Assembly: GCA_963843835.1 (NCBI GenBank)
Contig: CAWJMD010000001.1
Location: 496,001 to 560,000 of the forward strand
From: CAWJMD01 sp963843835
Lineage (GTDB): Bacteria > Actinomycetota > Actinomycetes > Actinomycetales > CAWJMD01
DNA: 64,000 nt
Reading direction: 5' to 3'
The notes under the pieces were generated by a model. That model was not told where the DNA came from, did not search any database, and worked only from the letters and a program-made list of their open reading frames with translations. Shown here in pieces: positions 11,076 through 19,057 of this stretch (its first letter is position 1; every line of letters begins with the position of its first letter). The position numbers and the translations under genes were made by a program.

Positions 11076-11081
11076 TAGCGT
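11076..11081 (+). promoter_or_regulatory. Putative -10 hexamer of the gene at 11090
   Basis: TAGCGT ends 8 bases before ATG 11090. No ribosome binding site lies between, so the transcript is probably leaderless. Confidence 0.4.
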
Positions 11082-11089
11082 GGGACCCG

Positions 11090-11716
11090 ATGAGCGCGGT
11101 GATGCACCCGGTGGGGCCGAGGCGGCGCGAGACGTACTGGCGGCGTCGCATCGTCGCGCTCGTGCTCCTGGTCCTTCTGGTCGTTGCCGTGGTCTTCGGG
11201 GTGAAGGCCGTGGTGGGTGCGATCGCCGGTGACGACCCCACGCCCGCGCCAGCCCAGACCGAGGGCGCCCCGCAGAGCGACGCGTCCCCGACCGGCGAGG
11301 AGACGGGGACCGCGTCCGGCCCGCCGGCGTGCACCGCCGAGCAGATCTCGCTGGTGGCGATCAGCGACGCCACGTCGTACAGCGTCGGTGGCACGGCCCG
11401 CGTCGGCATGCGGATCACCAACACCGGCACCGCCGACTGCACCATGGACGCGGGGTCGGCGGCGCTCGAGCTCACCGTCGTGTCCGGTGAGGACCGCATC
11501 TGGTCCTCGGACGACTGCCAGGAGTCCGCGCAGAGCGTGCCCACCACGGTCGCCCCCGGGGACGATGGTGCACTCGAGTCGAACGTCGAGTGGGCGCTGG
11601 TCCGCTCCGCCGAGGGGTGCGCGACGGGCCTGCCCGAGGTCAAGCCGGGGACCTACCAGCTGGTCGCACGCGCCGGGGACCTGACGAGCTCACCGCTCGT
11701 GCTCACGGTGCAGTGA
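11090..11716 (+). CDS. Membrane-anchored extracytoplasmic protein, unknown
   Basis: 208 residues. A basic N-terminus (RRRETYWRRR) precedes one transmembrane helix at about residues 20-40. A Pro/Thr/Glu-rich linker (DDPTPAPAQTEGAPQSDASP) and a C-terminal domain of about 130 residues outside the cell follow. That domain contains RVGMRITNTGTADCTMDAG, which looks like an immunoglobulin-like beta fold of the DUF4232 type, with four cysteines that could form two disulphides. The start follows a TAGCGT -10 box by 8 bases. The role is unknown; a cell-envelope protein is likely. Confidence 0.65.
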   Translation: MSAVMHPVGPRRRETYWRRRIVALVLLVLLVVAVVFGVKAVVGAIAGDDPTPAPAQTEGAPQSDASPTGEETGTASGPPACTAEQISLVAISDATSYSVGGTARVGMRITNTGTADCTMDAGSAALELTVVSGEDRIWSSDDCQESAQSVPTTVAPGDDGALESNVEWALVRSAEGCATGLPEVKPGTYQLVARAGDLTSSPLVLTVQ

Positions 11717-11748
11717 TCCGGCGGACGGGCCGTCGGGGGCGTCGGAGG

Positions 11749-12831
11749 CTAGACGTACCGCTCGAGGATGCTCGACTCCGCGAGGCGCGAGAGACCCTCG
11801 CGCACGGCGCGCGCCCGCTGCTCACCGACGCCGTCGACGGTCATCAGGTCGTCGATGCCCGCGGCCAGCAGCTTCTGCAGGCCGTCGAAGTGCTCGACCA
11901 GCCTCTCGACGATCGCACCGGGCAGGCGGGGGATCTTGGTGAGGAGGCGGAAGCCGCGCGGGCTGACGGCGCCGTCGAGCGACTCGCCCGAGACCGTCAG
12001 CCCCATCACCCTGGCCACCTGGTTCAGGTCGACCAGCTCGCTCGAGTCGAGCACGGCCAGGTCGGCCAGCACGGCCCCGACGCTGCTCTCGCGCTTGGCC
12101 GCCTCGAGGTAGTCGCGGATCACCAGCTCGCGATCGGGTCCGACGCCACCGATGAGCTCGTCCAGCTGCAGCGAGAGAAGGCGGCCGTCGATGCCGAGCT
12201 CGATGACGTACCCGGCGATCTCGTCGGAGATGCGACGCACCATCTCGAGCCGCTGCACCACCGAGGCGACGTCGCGGACGGTCACGAGGTCCTCGATCTC
12301 GAGCGCCGACAGGGTGCCCGTCACCTCGTCGAGGCGGGACTTGTACCGCTCGAGGGTCGCCAGCGCCTGGTTGGCGCGGCCGAGGATCGCGTCGGATCCC
12401 TCGAGGACGTAGCGGCGGCCACCGACGTAGAGCGCCACGATGTGCATCGACTGGCTCACGGAGATCACCGGCATGCCGGTCTGCAGCGCCACTCGCTCGG
12501 CGGTGCGGTGCCGTGTGCCCGACTCGCTCGTCTCGATCGTCGGGTCGGGCACCAGCTGCACGGCGGCGCGGACGATCTTGGTGGCGTCGCGGTCGCAGAT
12601 GATGGCGCCGTCCATCTTGGCCAGCTCACGCAGCCGCGTGGAGGCGAAGTCGACCTCGAGCGCGAAACCGCCTGAGCAGAGCGACTCCACGACGCGGTCC
12701 CAGCCGAGAACGACCAGCGCGCCGGTCCGGCCTCGCAGGATGCGTTCGAGACCATCCCTCAGCTCGGTACCCGGGGCGACCGCAGCCAAGGTCGTGAGGA
12801 GCAGCTCGTCCTCGCTCCGCTCGACTGCCAC
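11749..12831 (-). CDS. disA: Diadenylate cyclase DisA
   Basis: Makes c-di-AMP from two ATP and scans DNA for branched structures. 360 residues, normal length. The N-terminal DAC domain shows the catalytic MDGAIICDRD and the RHRT motif in SGTRHRTAERVA. A central helical linker follows (residues 150-290). The C-terminal helix-hairpin-helix domain (LLAAGIDDLMTVDGVGEQRARAVREGL) binds DNA. radA lies immediately downstream on the same strand, the usual disA-radA pairing, and RadA is known to inhibit DisA in other bacteria. Confidence 0.95.
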   Translation of the reverse strand: MAVERSEDELLLTTLAAVAPGTELRDGLERILRGRTGALVVLGWDRVVESLCSGGFALEVDFASTRLRELAKMDGAIICDRDATKIVRAAVQLVPDPTIETSESGTRHRTAERVALQTGMPVISVSQSMHIVALYVGGRRYVLEGSDAILGRANQALATLERYKSRLDEVTGTLSALEIEDLVTVRDVASVVQRLEMVRRISDEIAGYVIELGIDGRLLSLQLDELIGGVGPDRELVIRDYLEAAKRESSVGAVLADLAVLDSSELVDLNQVARVMGLTVSGESLDGAVSPRGFRLLTKIPRLPGAIVERLVEHFDGLQKLLAAGIDDLMTVDGVGEQRARAVREGLSRLAESSILERYV

Positions 12832-12946
12832 CTCGACCCCCGCACCTCGATCCGGTCCTGGGACAGCGGTCCCGGGTGCTCGAAGTGTAGCCGCCGGACC
12901 CCTGTTCGTCGGGGGCGCGCGACGGCGCGCCGCGCGGTCCGGTGCC

Positions 12947-14332
12947 TCAGCCGGGGGTGATCAGCCCGAGCCGCAAGGCCTCCGCCACCTGGCCGATCTC
13001 GCGGACCTGCATGCCTGGCGGCGCGCTGACGCCGTCCATCGAGCCCTGCGGGACGACGGCCTGCGTGAAGCCGAGCCGAGCGGCCTCGGACAGGCGCCTG
13101 CTGAGACCCGGCACCGGGCGCACCTCTCCGGACAGCCCGACCTCACCGAAGGCGACGAGCCCTACGGGCAGAGGCTTCTCCACCGCGGCAGAGGCCAGTG
13201 CAAGGGTGATGGCGAGGTCCGCGGCGGGCTCCCCGATCCGCACACCGCCGACCGTGGCGACGAAGACGTCGCTGTTCTGCAGCCGCACGTGCATGCGGGT
13301 GCTCATCACCGCCTGCACCATCGCGACCCGTGCCCCCTCCAGACCGTTCGTGGTCCGGCGGGGTGGGCCGTGGGCCACCGAGACGAGGGCCTGGACCTCG
13401 GCCACCAGCGGCCGGCGACCCTCGAGGGTGACGGTGACGCACGTGCCCGGCACGTGGACGTCCTTGCGCGACAGGAAGAGACCGCTGGGGTCGGTCAGGC
13501 CGATGATGCCCGACTCCGACAGGTCGAAGCAGCCCACCTCGTCGGTCGGCCCGTAGCGGTTCTTCACGGCCCGCACCATGCGCAGGGCCGAGTGCCGCTC
13601 ACCCTCGAAGGCGCAGACGACGTCGACGAGGTGCTCCAGGGTTCGCGGCCCGGCGATCGCCCCGTCCTTGGTGACGTGACCGACCAGCAGCGTGGCCATT
13701 CCCCGCTCCTTCGCGACCCGGATCAGCGCCGCGGCCACCTCTCGTACCTGGGTGACGTTGCCGGCCTGGCCCTCGACCTCCGCGGAGCTGACAGTCTGCA
13801 CCGAGTCGACCACGAGCAGGTCGGGCTGCACCTGCTCCACGTGGCCCAGAACGGTGGCCAGGTCGGTCTCGGCTGCCAGGTAGAGCCGCGGGCGCAGGGC
13901 GCCGATGCGTTCGGCCCGCAGGCGCACCTGCGACGCCGACTCCTCCCCGGTCACGTAGAGGACGCTGCGCGCGGTCTGGGCGGCGCGCGAGGCCACGTCC
14001 AGCAGCAGGGTGGACTTGCCGACCCCAGGCTCGCCGGCGACCAGCACGACGGCCCCGGGGACCAGTCCGCCGCCGAGGACCCGGTCGAGCTCCTCGACTC
14101 CTGTCGGCACGTGGCGTGCACCGTCGACGTCGACCTCCGAGATCGGTTGGGCGGGGGTCGCCACGGGGGCCGCCCTGGTGGTCCGCACGGTCGGCCCCCC
14201 CACCTCCTGGACCGTGCCCCACGCCTGGCACTCGCCGCACCGACCCACCCACTTGCCCGCGGTCCAGCCGCACTCGCCGCAGCGGAACCCGGGCCGCTGG
14301 GCGCGTGCGCCCTTCGTCGTCGAGCTGCTCAC
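12947..14332 (-). CDS. radA: DNA repair protein RadA
   Basis: A RecA-like helicase that promotes branch migration in recombination. 461 residues from GTG 14332, the usual length. An N-terminal zinc finger CGECGWTAGKWVGRCGEC is followed by the Walker A GEPGVGKST, Walker B LLVVDSVQT, the RadA-specific KNRYGP motif and a C-terminal Lon-like domain (LASAAVEKPLPVGLVAFGEVGLSGE). The start overlaps the stop of a 31-residue upstream ORF as GTGA. A longer in-frame start at 14470 would add 46 Arg/Pro-rich residues before the zinc finger and is rejected. Confidence 0.93.
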   Translation of the reverse strand: MSSSTTKGARAQRPGFRCGECGWTAGKWVGRCGECQAWGTVQEVGGPTVRTTRAAPVATPAQPISEVDVDGARHVPTGVEELDRVLGGGLVPGAVVLVAGEPGVGKSTLLLDVASRAAQTARSVLYVTGEESASQVRLRAERIGALRPRLYLAAETDLATVLGHVEQVQPDLLVVDSVQTVSSAEVEGQAGNVTQVREVAAALIRVAKERGMATLLVGHVTKDGAIAGPRTLEHLVDVVCAFEGERHSALRMVRAVKNRYGPTDEVGCFDLSESGIIGLTDPSGLFLSRKDVHVPGTCVTVTLEGRRPLVAEVQALVSVAHGPPRRTTNGLEGARVAMVQAVMSTRMHVRLQNSDVFVATVGGVRIGEPAADLAITLALASAAVEKPLPVGLVAFGEVGLSGEVRPVPGLSRRLSEAARLGFTQAVVPQGSMDGVSAPPGMQVREIGQVAEALRLGLITPG

Positions 14333-14424
14333 CGGCGGATCTCGCGGCGGTCCGAGGTTGTCGTGTCGGTGCAGGAGGTCTCGGCGCGGGGACCGTCGTC
14401 GAGGGTCTGGTCGTGGAGGGGCAT
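14329..14424 (-). CDS. Putative 31-residue leaderless ORF coupled to radA
   Basis: Reads MPLHDQTLDDGPRAETSC and then TDTTTSDRREIRR, a polar, acidic-then-basic peptide with no hydrophobic stretch. Its TGA overlaps the radA GTG in the sequence GTGA. A TACCGT hexamer ends 7 bases before the ATG, so the message would begin at this ORF. That makes it the entry point for ribosomes that go on to radA. No family was recognised. It could be a coupling peptide with no function of its own. Conservation across relatives would decide. Confidence 0.4.
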   Translation of the reverse strand: MPLHDQTLDDGPRAETSCTDTTTSDRREIRR

Positions 14425-14431
14425 GACCACG

Positions 14432-14437
14432 ACGGTA
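14432..14437 (-). promoter_or_regulatory. Putative -10 hexamer of the 31-residue ORF and radA
   Basis: TACCGT on the minus strand ends 7 bases before the ATG at 14424. If real, radA is transcribed on a leaderless message that begins with the small ORF. Confidence 0.4.
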
Positions 14438-14492
14438 GGTGTCGGCCCCGACAACGCCCTGTCGCCGCACCGGGGGGTGCGTCCCTCGTGCG

Positions 14493-15236
14493 TCACGACC
14501 AGGGTGAGCGGCGCCAGTACAGGTTCACGGCGTAGTCGACGCCGGTCCCCGGGTGCCCGTCCAGGATGTCGTCCGCAAGAGCGGCCGCGAACTCGATCCG
14601 GACGACCTGCTCGAAGACCTCCCTGTCGGGGAAGTGCCACCGGATGTCCAGGGGGACGCGCGTCCAGCCCTGCCGAGCCCAGAACCGCTCGATCGCCTCG
14701 GCGTCCCAGCGCGGGTACGCCCTGCGCACCCAGCTGCCGAACGTCGAGCGGGTCACGTCGTTGTCCACCACGAACGCCGTACCGCCGGGCCTGACCACGC
14801 GGTGCAGCTCCTGGAGCCCGGGTTCGCACCCAGGCCCGAAGAAGTACGCCCACCGGGCGTGCGCGACGTCGACGGACGCGTCGTCCAGCGGGAGGGCAGC
14901 CGCAGATCCGGATAGTACCCGGATCCGTTGCCCGAGAGCGCGTTCAAGGGTCGAGACGCGGCGCCGGCACGCGTCGACCAGGGGCGGATGCGGTTCCACG
15001 CCCGTGACGAGGGTGGCGTCCGCGGCGAAACCCGGTAGGTGGAAGCCGGACCCGCAGCCCACGTCGAGGACGTGCCGACCGGTCCAGTCGTGCACCTGAC
15101 GCATCGCGGTCTCGATCACGCGGTCCGGATCGACGCCGCGGTTCTCCAGCTCGTAGACATCGGGGTTGCCCCAGATGTTCGGGCTCGGGATCACCTGCGG
15201 CAGAGGCGTCTGCGTCGTCTCCCCCGGGTTCCCCAT
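14493..15236 (-). CDS. Class I SAM-dependent methyltransferase
   Basis: 247 residues with the Rossmann-type methyltransferase motifs: motif I VLDVGCGSGFHLPGF, the acidic end of strand 2 in VTGVEPHP, and LPLDDASVDVAHARWAYFFGPG, the motif II region of the Methyltransf_11 class. VRPGG marks the usual turn before strand 5. The substrate is unknown. It begins three bases after the stop of the upstream Cys-rich gene, so the two form an operon. Confidence 0.8.
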   Translation of the reverse strand: MGNPGETTQTPLPQVIPSPNIWGNPDVYELENRGVDPDRVIETAMRQVHDWTGRHVLDVGCGSGFHLPGFAADATLVTGVEPHPPLVDACRRRVSTLERALGQRIRVLSGSAAALPLDDASVDVAHARWAYFFGPGCEPGLQELHRVVRPGGTAFVVDNDVTRSTFGSWVRRAYPRWDAEAIERFWARQGWTRVPLDIRWHFPDREVFEQVVRIEFAAALADDILDGHPGTGVDYAVNLYWRRSPWS

Positions 15237-15239
15237 CGC

Positions 15240-16112
15240 CTAGGTGGCCTCCCGCCGGGACGACCGGCCCGCTGCCTTGCCCGGCTCGGAGGTCGGGCGG
15301 GCGGGCTTCTGCCGTGCCGCTGCGGTCGCCGGGTGCACGAGGAGGGGCAGTCGCTTGTGCACCCCCATGGCCGCGTCGCAGTGGCGGGCGAGCTCGGCGT
15401 AGGCGTCGGCCCCGATCAGCTCCACCAGCTCGTCGACCAGGGACATGTACGCGGGTTGCGCGCCGATGTGCGCCTCGGGGTTCGACGTGCAGTACCAGTC
15501 GAGGTCGTGTCCGCCGGCGCCCCACCCGCGACGGTCGTACTCGGCGATGCTCACCTCGAGGTAGCTGGTCCCGTCGGGCCGCTCGACCGTGCGGTAGGTA
15601 CGCCGCAGGGGCAGCTGCCAGCACACGTCGGGCTTGGTCTGGACGAACGAGACGTCGTGGTCCCCCGCCAGGTGGTGCAGGGCGCAGCCGGCGCGGGCGC
15701 CACCCCGCGCGTCGGTGAAGTCGGGGTCGTTGAGGAAGATGCAGGCGCCGTCGACGACGCGGGTCTTGCGCGCACCCTCCTCGTCCACCTCCGCCCAGCC
15801 CCCGTTGCCGCGTCGTCCCCTGCCGTGCCGCTGCCAGGTGTCGGGCGACAGCTTCTTCACCCAGCCGCGCACGCGCTTCTCGTCGTCCGCGTCGGAGAAG
15901 TGGGCGCCCAGGGTGCAGCAGCCGTCCTGCGGCCGGTCGGCGTAGATGCCCGCGCACCCCCGGCCGAAGATGCACGTCCACGACGAGGTCAGCCATGTCA
16001 GGTCGGCGCGGAACACCTGCTCGGCAGGCGTTCCCTCAGGCGTTGCGGGGTCGGCGAACTCGACCCAGACGCGGGTCGCGTCGAGGGAGGTCTCTCGTGG
16101 GTGCGCGGTCAC
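15240..16112 (-). CDS. Conserved cysteine-rich protein (Rv0495c-like position)
   Basis: 290 residues with clustered cysteines, including CIFGRGCAGIYADRPQDGCC, and further Cys/His pairs (GCALHHLAGDHD, DWYCTSNPEAH). This suggests metal or Fe-S binding, but no known motif was matched. There is no signal peptide or membrane helix. It is divergent from the ppx gene, the same arrangement as Rv0495c-Rv0496 in Mycobacterium, so it is probably the orthologue, inferred from position. The GTG start is preceded 6 bases upstream by TACAGT. The C-terminus is basic and looks disordered. Confidence 0.7.
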   Translation of the reverse strand: MTAHPRETSLDATRVWVEFADPATPEGTPAEQVFRADLTWLTSSWTCIFGRGCAGIYADRPQDGCCTLGAHFSDADDEKRVRGWVKKLSPDTWQRHGRGRRGNGGWAEVDEEGARKTRVVDGACIFLNDPDFTDARGGARAGCALHHLAGDHDVSFVQTKPDVCWQLPLRRTYRTVERPDGTSYLEVSIAEYDRRGWGAGGHDLDWYCTSNPEAHIGAQPAYMSLVDELVELIGADAYAELARHCDAAMGVHKRLPLLVHPATAAARQKPARPTSEPGKAAGRSSRREAT

Positions 16113-16118
16113 GCCAGA

Positions 16119-16124
16119 ACTGTA
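16119..16124 (-). promoter_or_regulatory. Putative -10 hexamer of the Cys-rich gene
   Basis: TACAGT on the minus strand ends 6 bases before GTG 16112, a leaderless arrangement. It faces away from the ppx promoter about 30 bases to the right. Confidence 0.5.
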
Positions 16125-16153
16125 GGTGAGGCTTGGGCACCGCGACGGTCCGG

Positions 16154-16159
16154 TAGCGT
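16154..16159 (+). promoter_or_regulatory. Putative -10 hexamer of ppx
   Basis: TAGCGT ends 6 bases before ATG 16166. A TTGGGC lies at 16132-16137, 16 bases upstream, and could be the -35. The transcript is probably leaderless. Confidence 0.5.
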
Positions 16160-16165
16160 CCCCGC

Positions 16166-17098
16166 ATGCGACTGGGCGTCCTCGACATCGGGTCGAACAC
16201 CGTGCACCTGCTCGTCGTGGACGCCCACCCCGGTGCCCGCCCCTGGCCGGCGACCTCGCACAAGCTCGAGCTGCGTCTCGCCGAGCACCTCAAGTCGGAC
16301 GGCAGCATCGACGCCTCCGGAGCCGAGAACCTCGTCCGCTTCGTCGCCGAGGCGATGGAGGTGGCCGAGGACGCGGGGTGCGAGGACATCCTCCCGTTCG
16401 CCACGTCGGCGTTGCGCGAGGCGCCCAACGGCGAGGCCGTGCTGAAGCAGGTCCGCGACTCCACGGGTGTCGACCTGCAGGTGCTCTCCGGTGGCGACGA
16501 GGCGAGGTTGACGTTCCTGGCTGTCCGGCGCTGGTACGGCTGGTCGGCCGGGCGTCTGCTGAACATCGACATCGGCGGGGGGTCGCTCGAGCTGGCCGCA
16601 GGCCAGGACGAGGACCCCGACGTGGCCCTGAGCCTCCCGCTGGGGGCGGGCCGGCTGACGCGCGACCACCTCAAGGGGGACCCGCCGGACCGCGCCGAGA
16701 CCAAGGCGCTGCGCAAGCGCATCCGCGTCTGCGTCGCCTCCGCGGTGCGGGACCTGACGCGCTCCGGACCCCCGGACCGCGTGGTCGGGTCGAGCAAGAC
16801 GATGCGCTCCCTGGCGCGCCTGACCGGGGCGGCACCCAGCAGCGAGGGTCCCTACGTGACGCGACCGCTGCGGCTCGAGGACCTGCAGGACTGGGTCCCG
16901 AAGCTGGCTCAGATGACCGCGGCCGAGCGGGCTGACCTGCCGGGCGTCTCGAACAGCCGGTCCCGCCAGCTGCTCGCCGGGTCCCTCGTGGCGGAGGCCG
17001 CGATGGACCTGCTGGGCGTCGAGGAGCTCGAGGTCTGCCCGTGGGCCCTCCGGGAGGGGATCATCCTGCGGAGGCTGGACTGGATCGGTGTCGCGTGA
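16166..17098 (+). CDS. ppx: Exopolyphosphatase / (p)ppGpp-binding Ppx-GppA family protein
   Basis: 310 residues, the short two-domain actinobacterial form (compare Rv0496). The ASKHA ATPase fold is clear: N-terminal phosphate loop VLDIGSNTVHLLVVD, the catalytic-Glu region FATSALREAPNG, and the second phosphate motif LLNIDIGGGSLELA. Such enzymes remove terminal phosphate from polyphosphate and respond to (p)ppGpp. The C-terminal HD-like domain of E. coli Ppx is missing, as expected for this subgroup. It heads a same-strand run with the next two genes, each of which also has its own -10 box. Confidence 0.9.
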   Translation: MRLGVLDIGSNTVHLLVVDAHPGARPWPATSHKLELRLAEHLKSDGSIDASGAENLVRFVAEAMEVAEDAGCEDILPFATSALREAPNGEAVLKQVRDSTGVDLQVLSGGDEARLTFLAVRRWYGWSAGRLLNIDIGGGSLELAAGQDEDPDVALSLPLGAGRLTRDHLKGDPPDRAETKALRKRIRVCVASAVRDLTRSGPPDRVVGSSKTMRSLARLTGAAPSSEGPYVTRPLRLEDLQDWVPKLAQMTAAERADLPGVSNSRSRQLLAGSLVAEAAMDLLGVEELEVCPWALREGIILRRLDWIGVA

Positions 17099-17138
17099 AT
17101 GCTGCCGACGCGGCTGCGCGGTCGCACCCGTGACTGCC

Positions 17139-17144
17139 TAGGCT
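17139..17144 (+). promoter_or_regulatory. Putative -10 hexamer of the TIM-barrel gene
   Basis: TAGGCT ends 7 bases before GTG 17152, with no ribosome binding site between. Confidence 0.45.
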
Positions 17145-17151
17145 GGGGTCC

Positions 17152-18018
17152 GTGCCCAGTGCCCGTGCCAGCACCGACCCTGCGTCAGCGGGTGAGGTGA
17201 GGGTCGCCCTGTCCACGTCCGCCGTGTACCCCCAGGGCATCGGCGAGTCGTTCCGCCTGGCGGCGCAGCTCGGGTACGACGGGCTCGAGGTGATGGTCTG
17301 GACCGACCCCCTCAGCCAGGACGGGGACACGCTCGCCTCCCTCTCGGAGCACTACGGGGTGCCGGTGCTGGCGATCCACGCGCCGACGCTGCTGATCACC
17401 CAGCGCGTCTGGGGCAAGGCTCCCTGGAACAAGATCACCGGCGCCGTGTCCCTGGCCGAGCGGCTGGGAGCCGACACGGTCGTCGCCCACCCGCCGTTCC
17501 GGTGGCAGCGGGAGTACGCGGACGAGTTCGTTTCCGGCGTAAGGGATCTCAGTCTCAGCAGCGGGATCGCGGTCGCTGTCGAGAACATGTACCCCTGGCG
17601 CGTCCGCAGCCGTGAGATCCCCGCCTACCTGCCCGACTGGGACCCCACCGACGAGGACTACGACCACGTCTGCCTCGACCTGTCGCACACGGCCACGGCC
17701 GGCTCGGACGCTCTCGGGATGGCGCGTCGTCTGGTCTCGGCGGGCCGGCTCAGGCACCTGCACCTCGCCGACGGGACCGCGTCGCCGAAGGACCAGCACC
17801 TGGTGCCGGGGAGAGGGGACGAGCCCTGCGACGAGGTGCTGTCCCTGCTGACGGACGAGGGCTGGTCGGGCACGGTCGTGCTGGAGGTGAACACGCGCAA
17901 GTGCAGGACCCCCGCGGAGCGTGAGGTTGACCTCGCCGAGTCCTTGGCGTTCGCGCGGCTCCACCTGCAGCAACGGCGGCGCGGACCCGGGCGGGTGGAG
18001 GTCGGGCGCGCCACCTGA
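17152..18018 (+). CDS. Sugar phosphate isomerase/epimerase-like TIM-barrel protein
   Basis: 288 residues of the AP_endonuc_2 (xylose isomerase-like) fold. Typical strand ends that carry metal ligands are visible: VAVENMYPW (Glu), VCLDLSHTATAG (Asp, His), LRHLHLADG (His, Asp) and TVVLEVNTRK (Glu). The substrate is unknown. It sits between ppx and the proline genes, like Rv0498 between Rv0496 and proC in Mycobacterium, so this is an old conserved neighbourhood. The first 15 residues lie outside the fold and look unstructured. Confidence 0.8.
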   Translation: MPSARASTDPASAGEVRVALSTSAVYPQGIGESFRLAAQLGYDGLEVMVWTDPLSQDGDTLASLSEHYGVPVLAIHAPTLLITQRVWGKAPWNKITGAVSLAERLGADTVVAHPPFRWQREYADEFVSGVRDLSLSSGIAVAVENMYPWRVRSREIPAYLPDWDPTDEDYDHVCLDLSHTATAGSDALGMARRLVSAGRLRHLHLADGTASPKDQHLVPGRGDEPCDEVLSLLTDEGWSGTVVLEVNTRKCRTPAEREVDLAESLAFARLHLQQRRRGPGRVEVGRAT

Positions 18019-18092
18019 GGCGCCCTCCAGTGGCGCTCCGGGGGCGCTTCCCGGGCGGGTCGTGCCGGCGTCGGAACGCCTGGTCGCGCCAG

Positions 18093-18098
18093 TACGCT
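18093..18098 (+). promoter_or_regulatory. Putative -10 hexamer of the proline dehydrogenase gene
   Basis: TACGCT ends 6 bases before ATG 18105, a leaderless arrangement. Confidence 0.45.
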
Positions 18099-18104
18099 TC
18101 ACCC

Positions 18105-19052
18105 ATGCTGACCTCAGTGCTGCGCGCCCCCCTGCTCCAGGCCGCCAAGAGCTCCCGCCTGCGTCAGGTCGTCGAGAAGGCTCCGGTGTCCCGCTCCGTG
18201 GTGACCCGTTTCGTCGCCGGGTCGCACACCGACGACGCCGTGAGGTCGACCACCGAGCTGGTCGGCGAGGGGCTCGCCGTCACCATCGACCACCTCGGCG
18301 AGGACACCACCGAGCTCGACCAGGCGCAGGCCGTTCACGACGCCTACCTCGAGCTGCTGGCGAGGCTCGGTGACGCGGGCCTGGGCGAGGGCGGCCAGGC
18401 GGAGGTGTCGCTCAAGCTGTCGGCGCTCGGGCAGGCGCTCGGCGAGGACGGCCCCAAGATCTCGACCGACTTCGCCCGCAGCATCTGCCAGGCGGCGCAG
18501 GCGGTCGGCACCACGGTGACGGTCGACATGGAGGACCACACCACCACCGACGCCACCCTGCAGGCCGTGACCGAGCTGCGCGCGGACTTCCCGTGGGTCG
18601 GCGCGGTGCTGCAGTCGTACCTGCGCCGCACGGAGGGCGACTGCCGCGACCTGGCCGGCCCGGGCTCCCGGGTCCGCCTCTGCAAGGGCGCGTACAGCGA
18701 GCCCGAGTCCGTGGCCTACCAGTCCACCCGCGACGTCGACCTCAGCTACGTGCGCTGCCTGAAGGTCCTGATGGCGGGGAAGGGGTTCCCGATGCTCGCC
18801 ACCCACGACCCGCGGCTGGTGGACATCGCCGGTGCCCTCGCCGTGGAGCACCAGCGGGACGCGGGCAGCTACGAGTACCAGATGCTGTTCGGCGTCCGTC
18901 CCGACGAGCAGCGACGGCTCGCCGCGCTCGGTGAGACCGTCCGGGTCTACCTGCCCTACGGGCAGGAGTGGTACGGCTACCTGATGCGCCGGATGGCCGA
19001 GCGCCCCGCCAACACGGTGTTCTTCCTGCGCGCACTCGCGTCGAAGGGGTGA
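18105..19052 (+). CDS. Proline dehydrogenase (PutB-type, monofunctional)
   Basis: 315 residues. FAD enzyme that oxidises proline to pyrroline-5-carboxylate and passes electrons to quinone. The PRODH barrel shows VSLKLSALGQ, TVTVDMEDHT, VLQSYLRRT, RLCKGAYSEP (active-site Lys) and the C-terminal YLPYGQEWYGYLMRRMAERP that binds substrate and flavin. Oddly, proC, which runs the opposite reaction, follows at once, so catabolic and biosynthetic proline genes share a unit. No P5C dehydrogenase is seen here. The ATG at 18105 lies 6 bases after a TACGCT hexamer. Confidence 0.9.
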   Translation: MLTSVLRAPLLQAAKSSRLRQVVEKAPVSRSVVTRFVAGSHTDDAVRSTTELVGEGLAVTIDHLGEDTTELDQAQAVHDAYLELLARLGDAGLGEGGQAEVSLKLSALGQALGEDGPKISTDFARSICQAAQAVGTTVTVDMEDHTTTDATLQAVTELRADFPWVGAVLQSYLRRTEGDCRDLAGPGSRVRLCKGAYSEPESVAYQSTRDVDLSYVRCLKVLMAGKGFPMLATHDPRLVDIAGALAVEHQRDAGSYEYQMLFGVRPDEQRRLAALGETVRVYLPYGQEWYGYLMRRMAERPANTVFFLRALASKG

Positions 19053-19057
19053 CCTCG

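Noticed and set aside
15240..16112. YkgJ/DUF3109 zinc- or iron-chelating family for the Cys-rich protein
   Set aside because: The cysteine spacing does not give the C-x2-C pairs expected there; kept as unknown.
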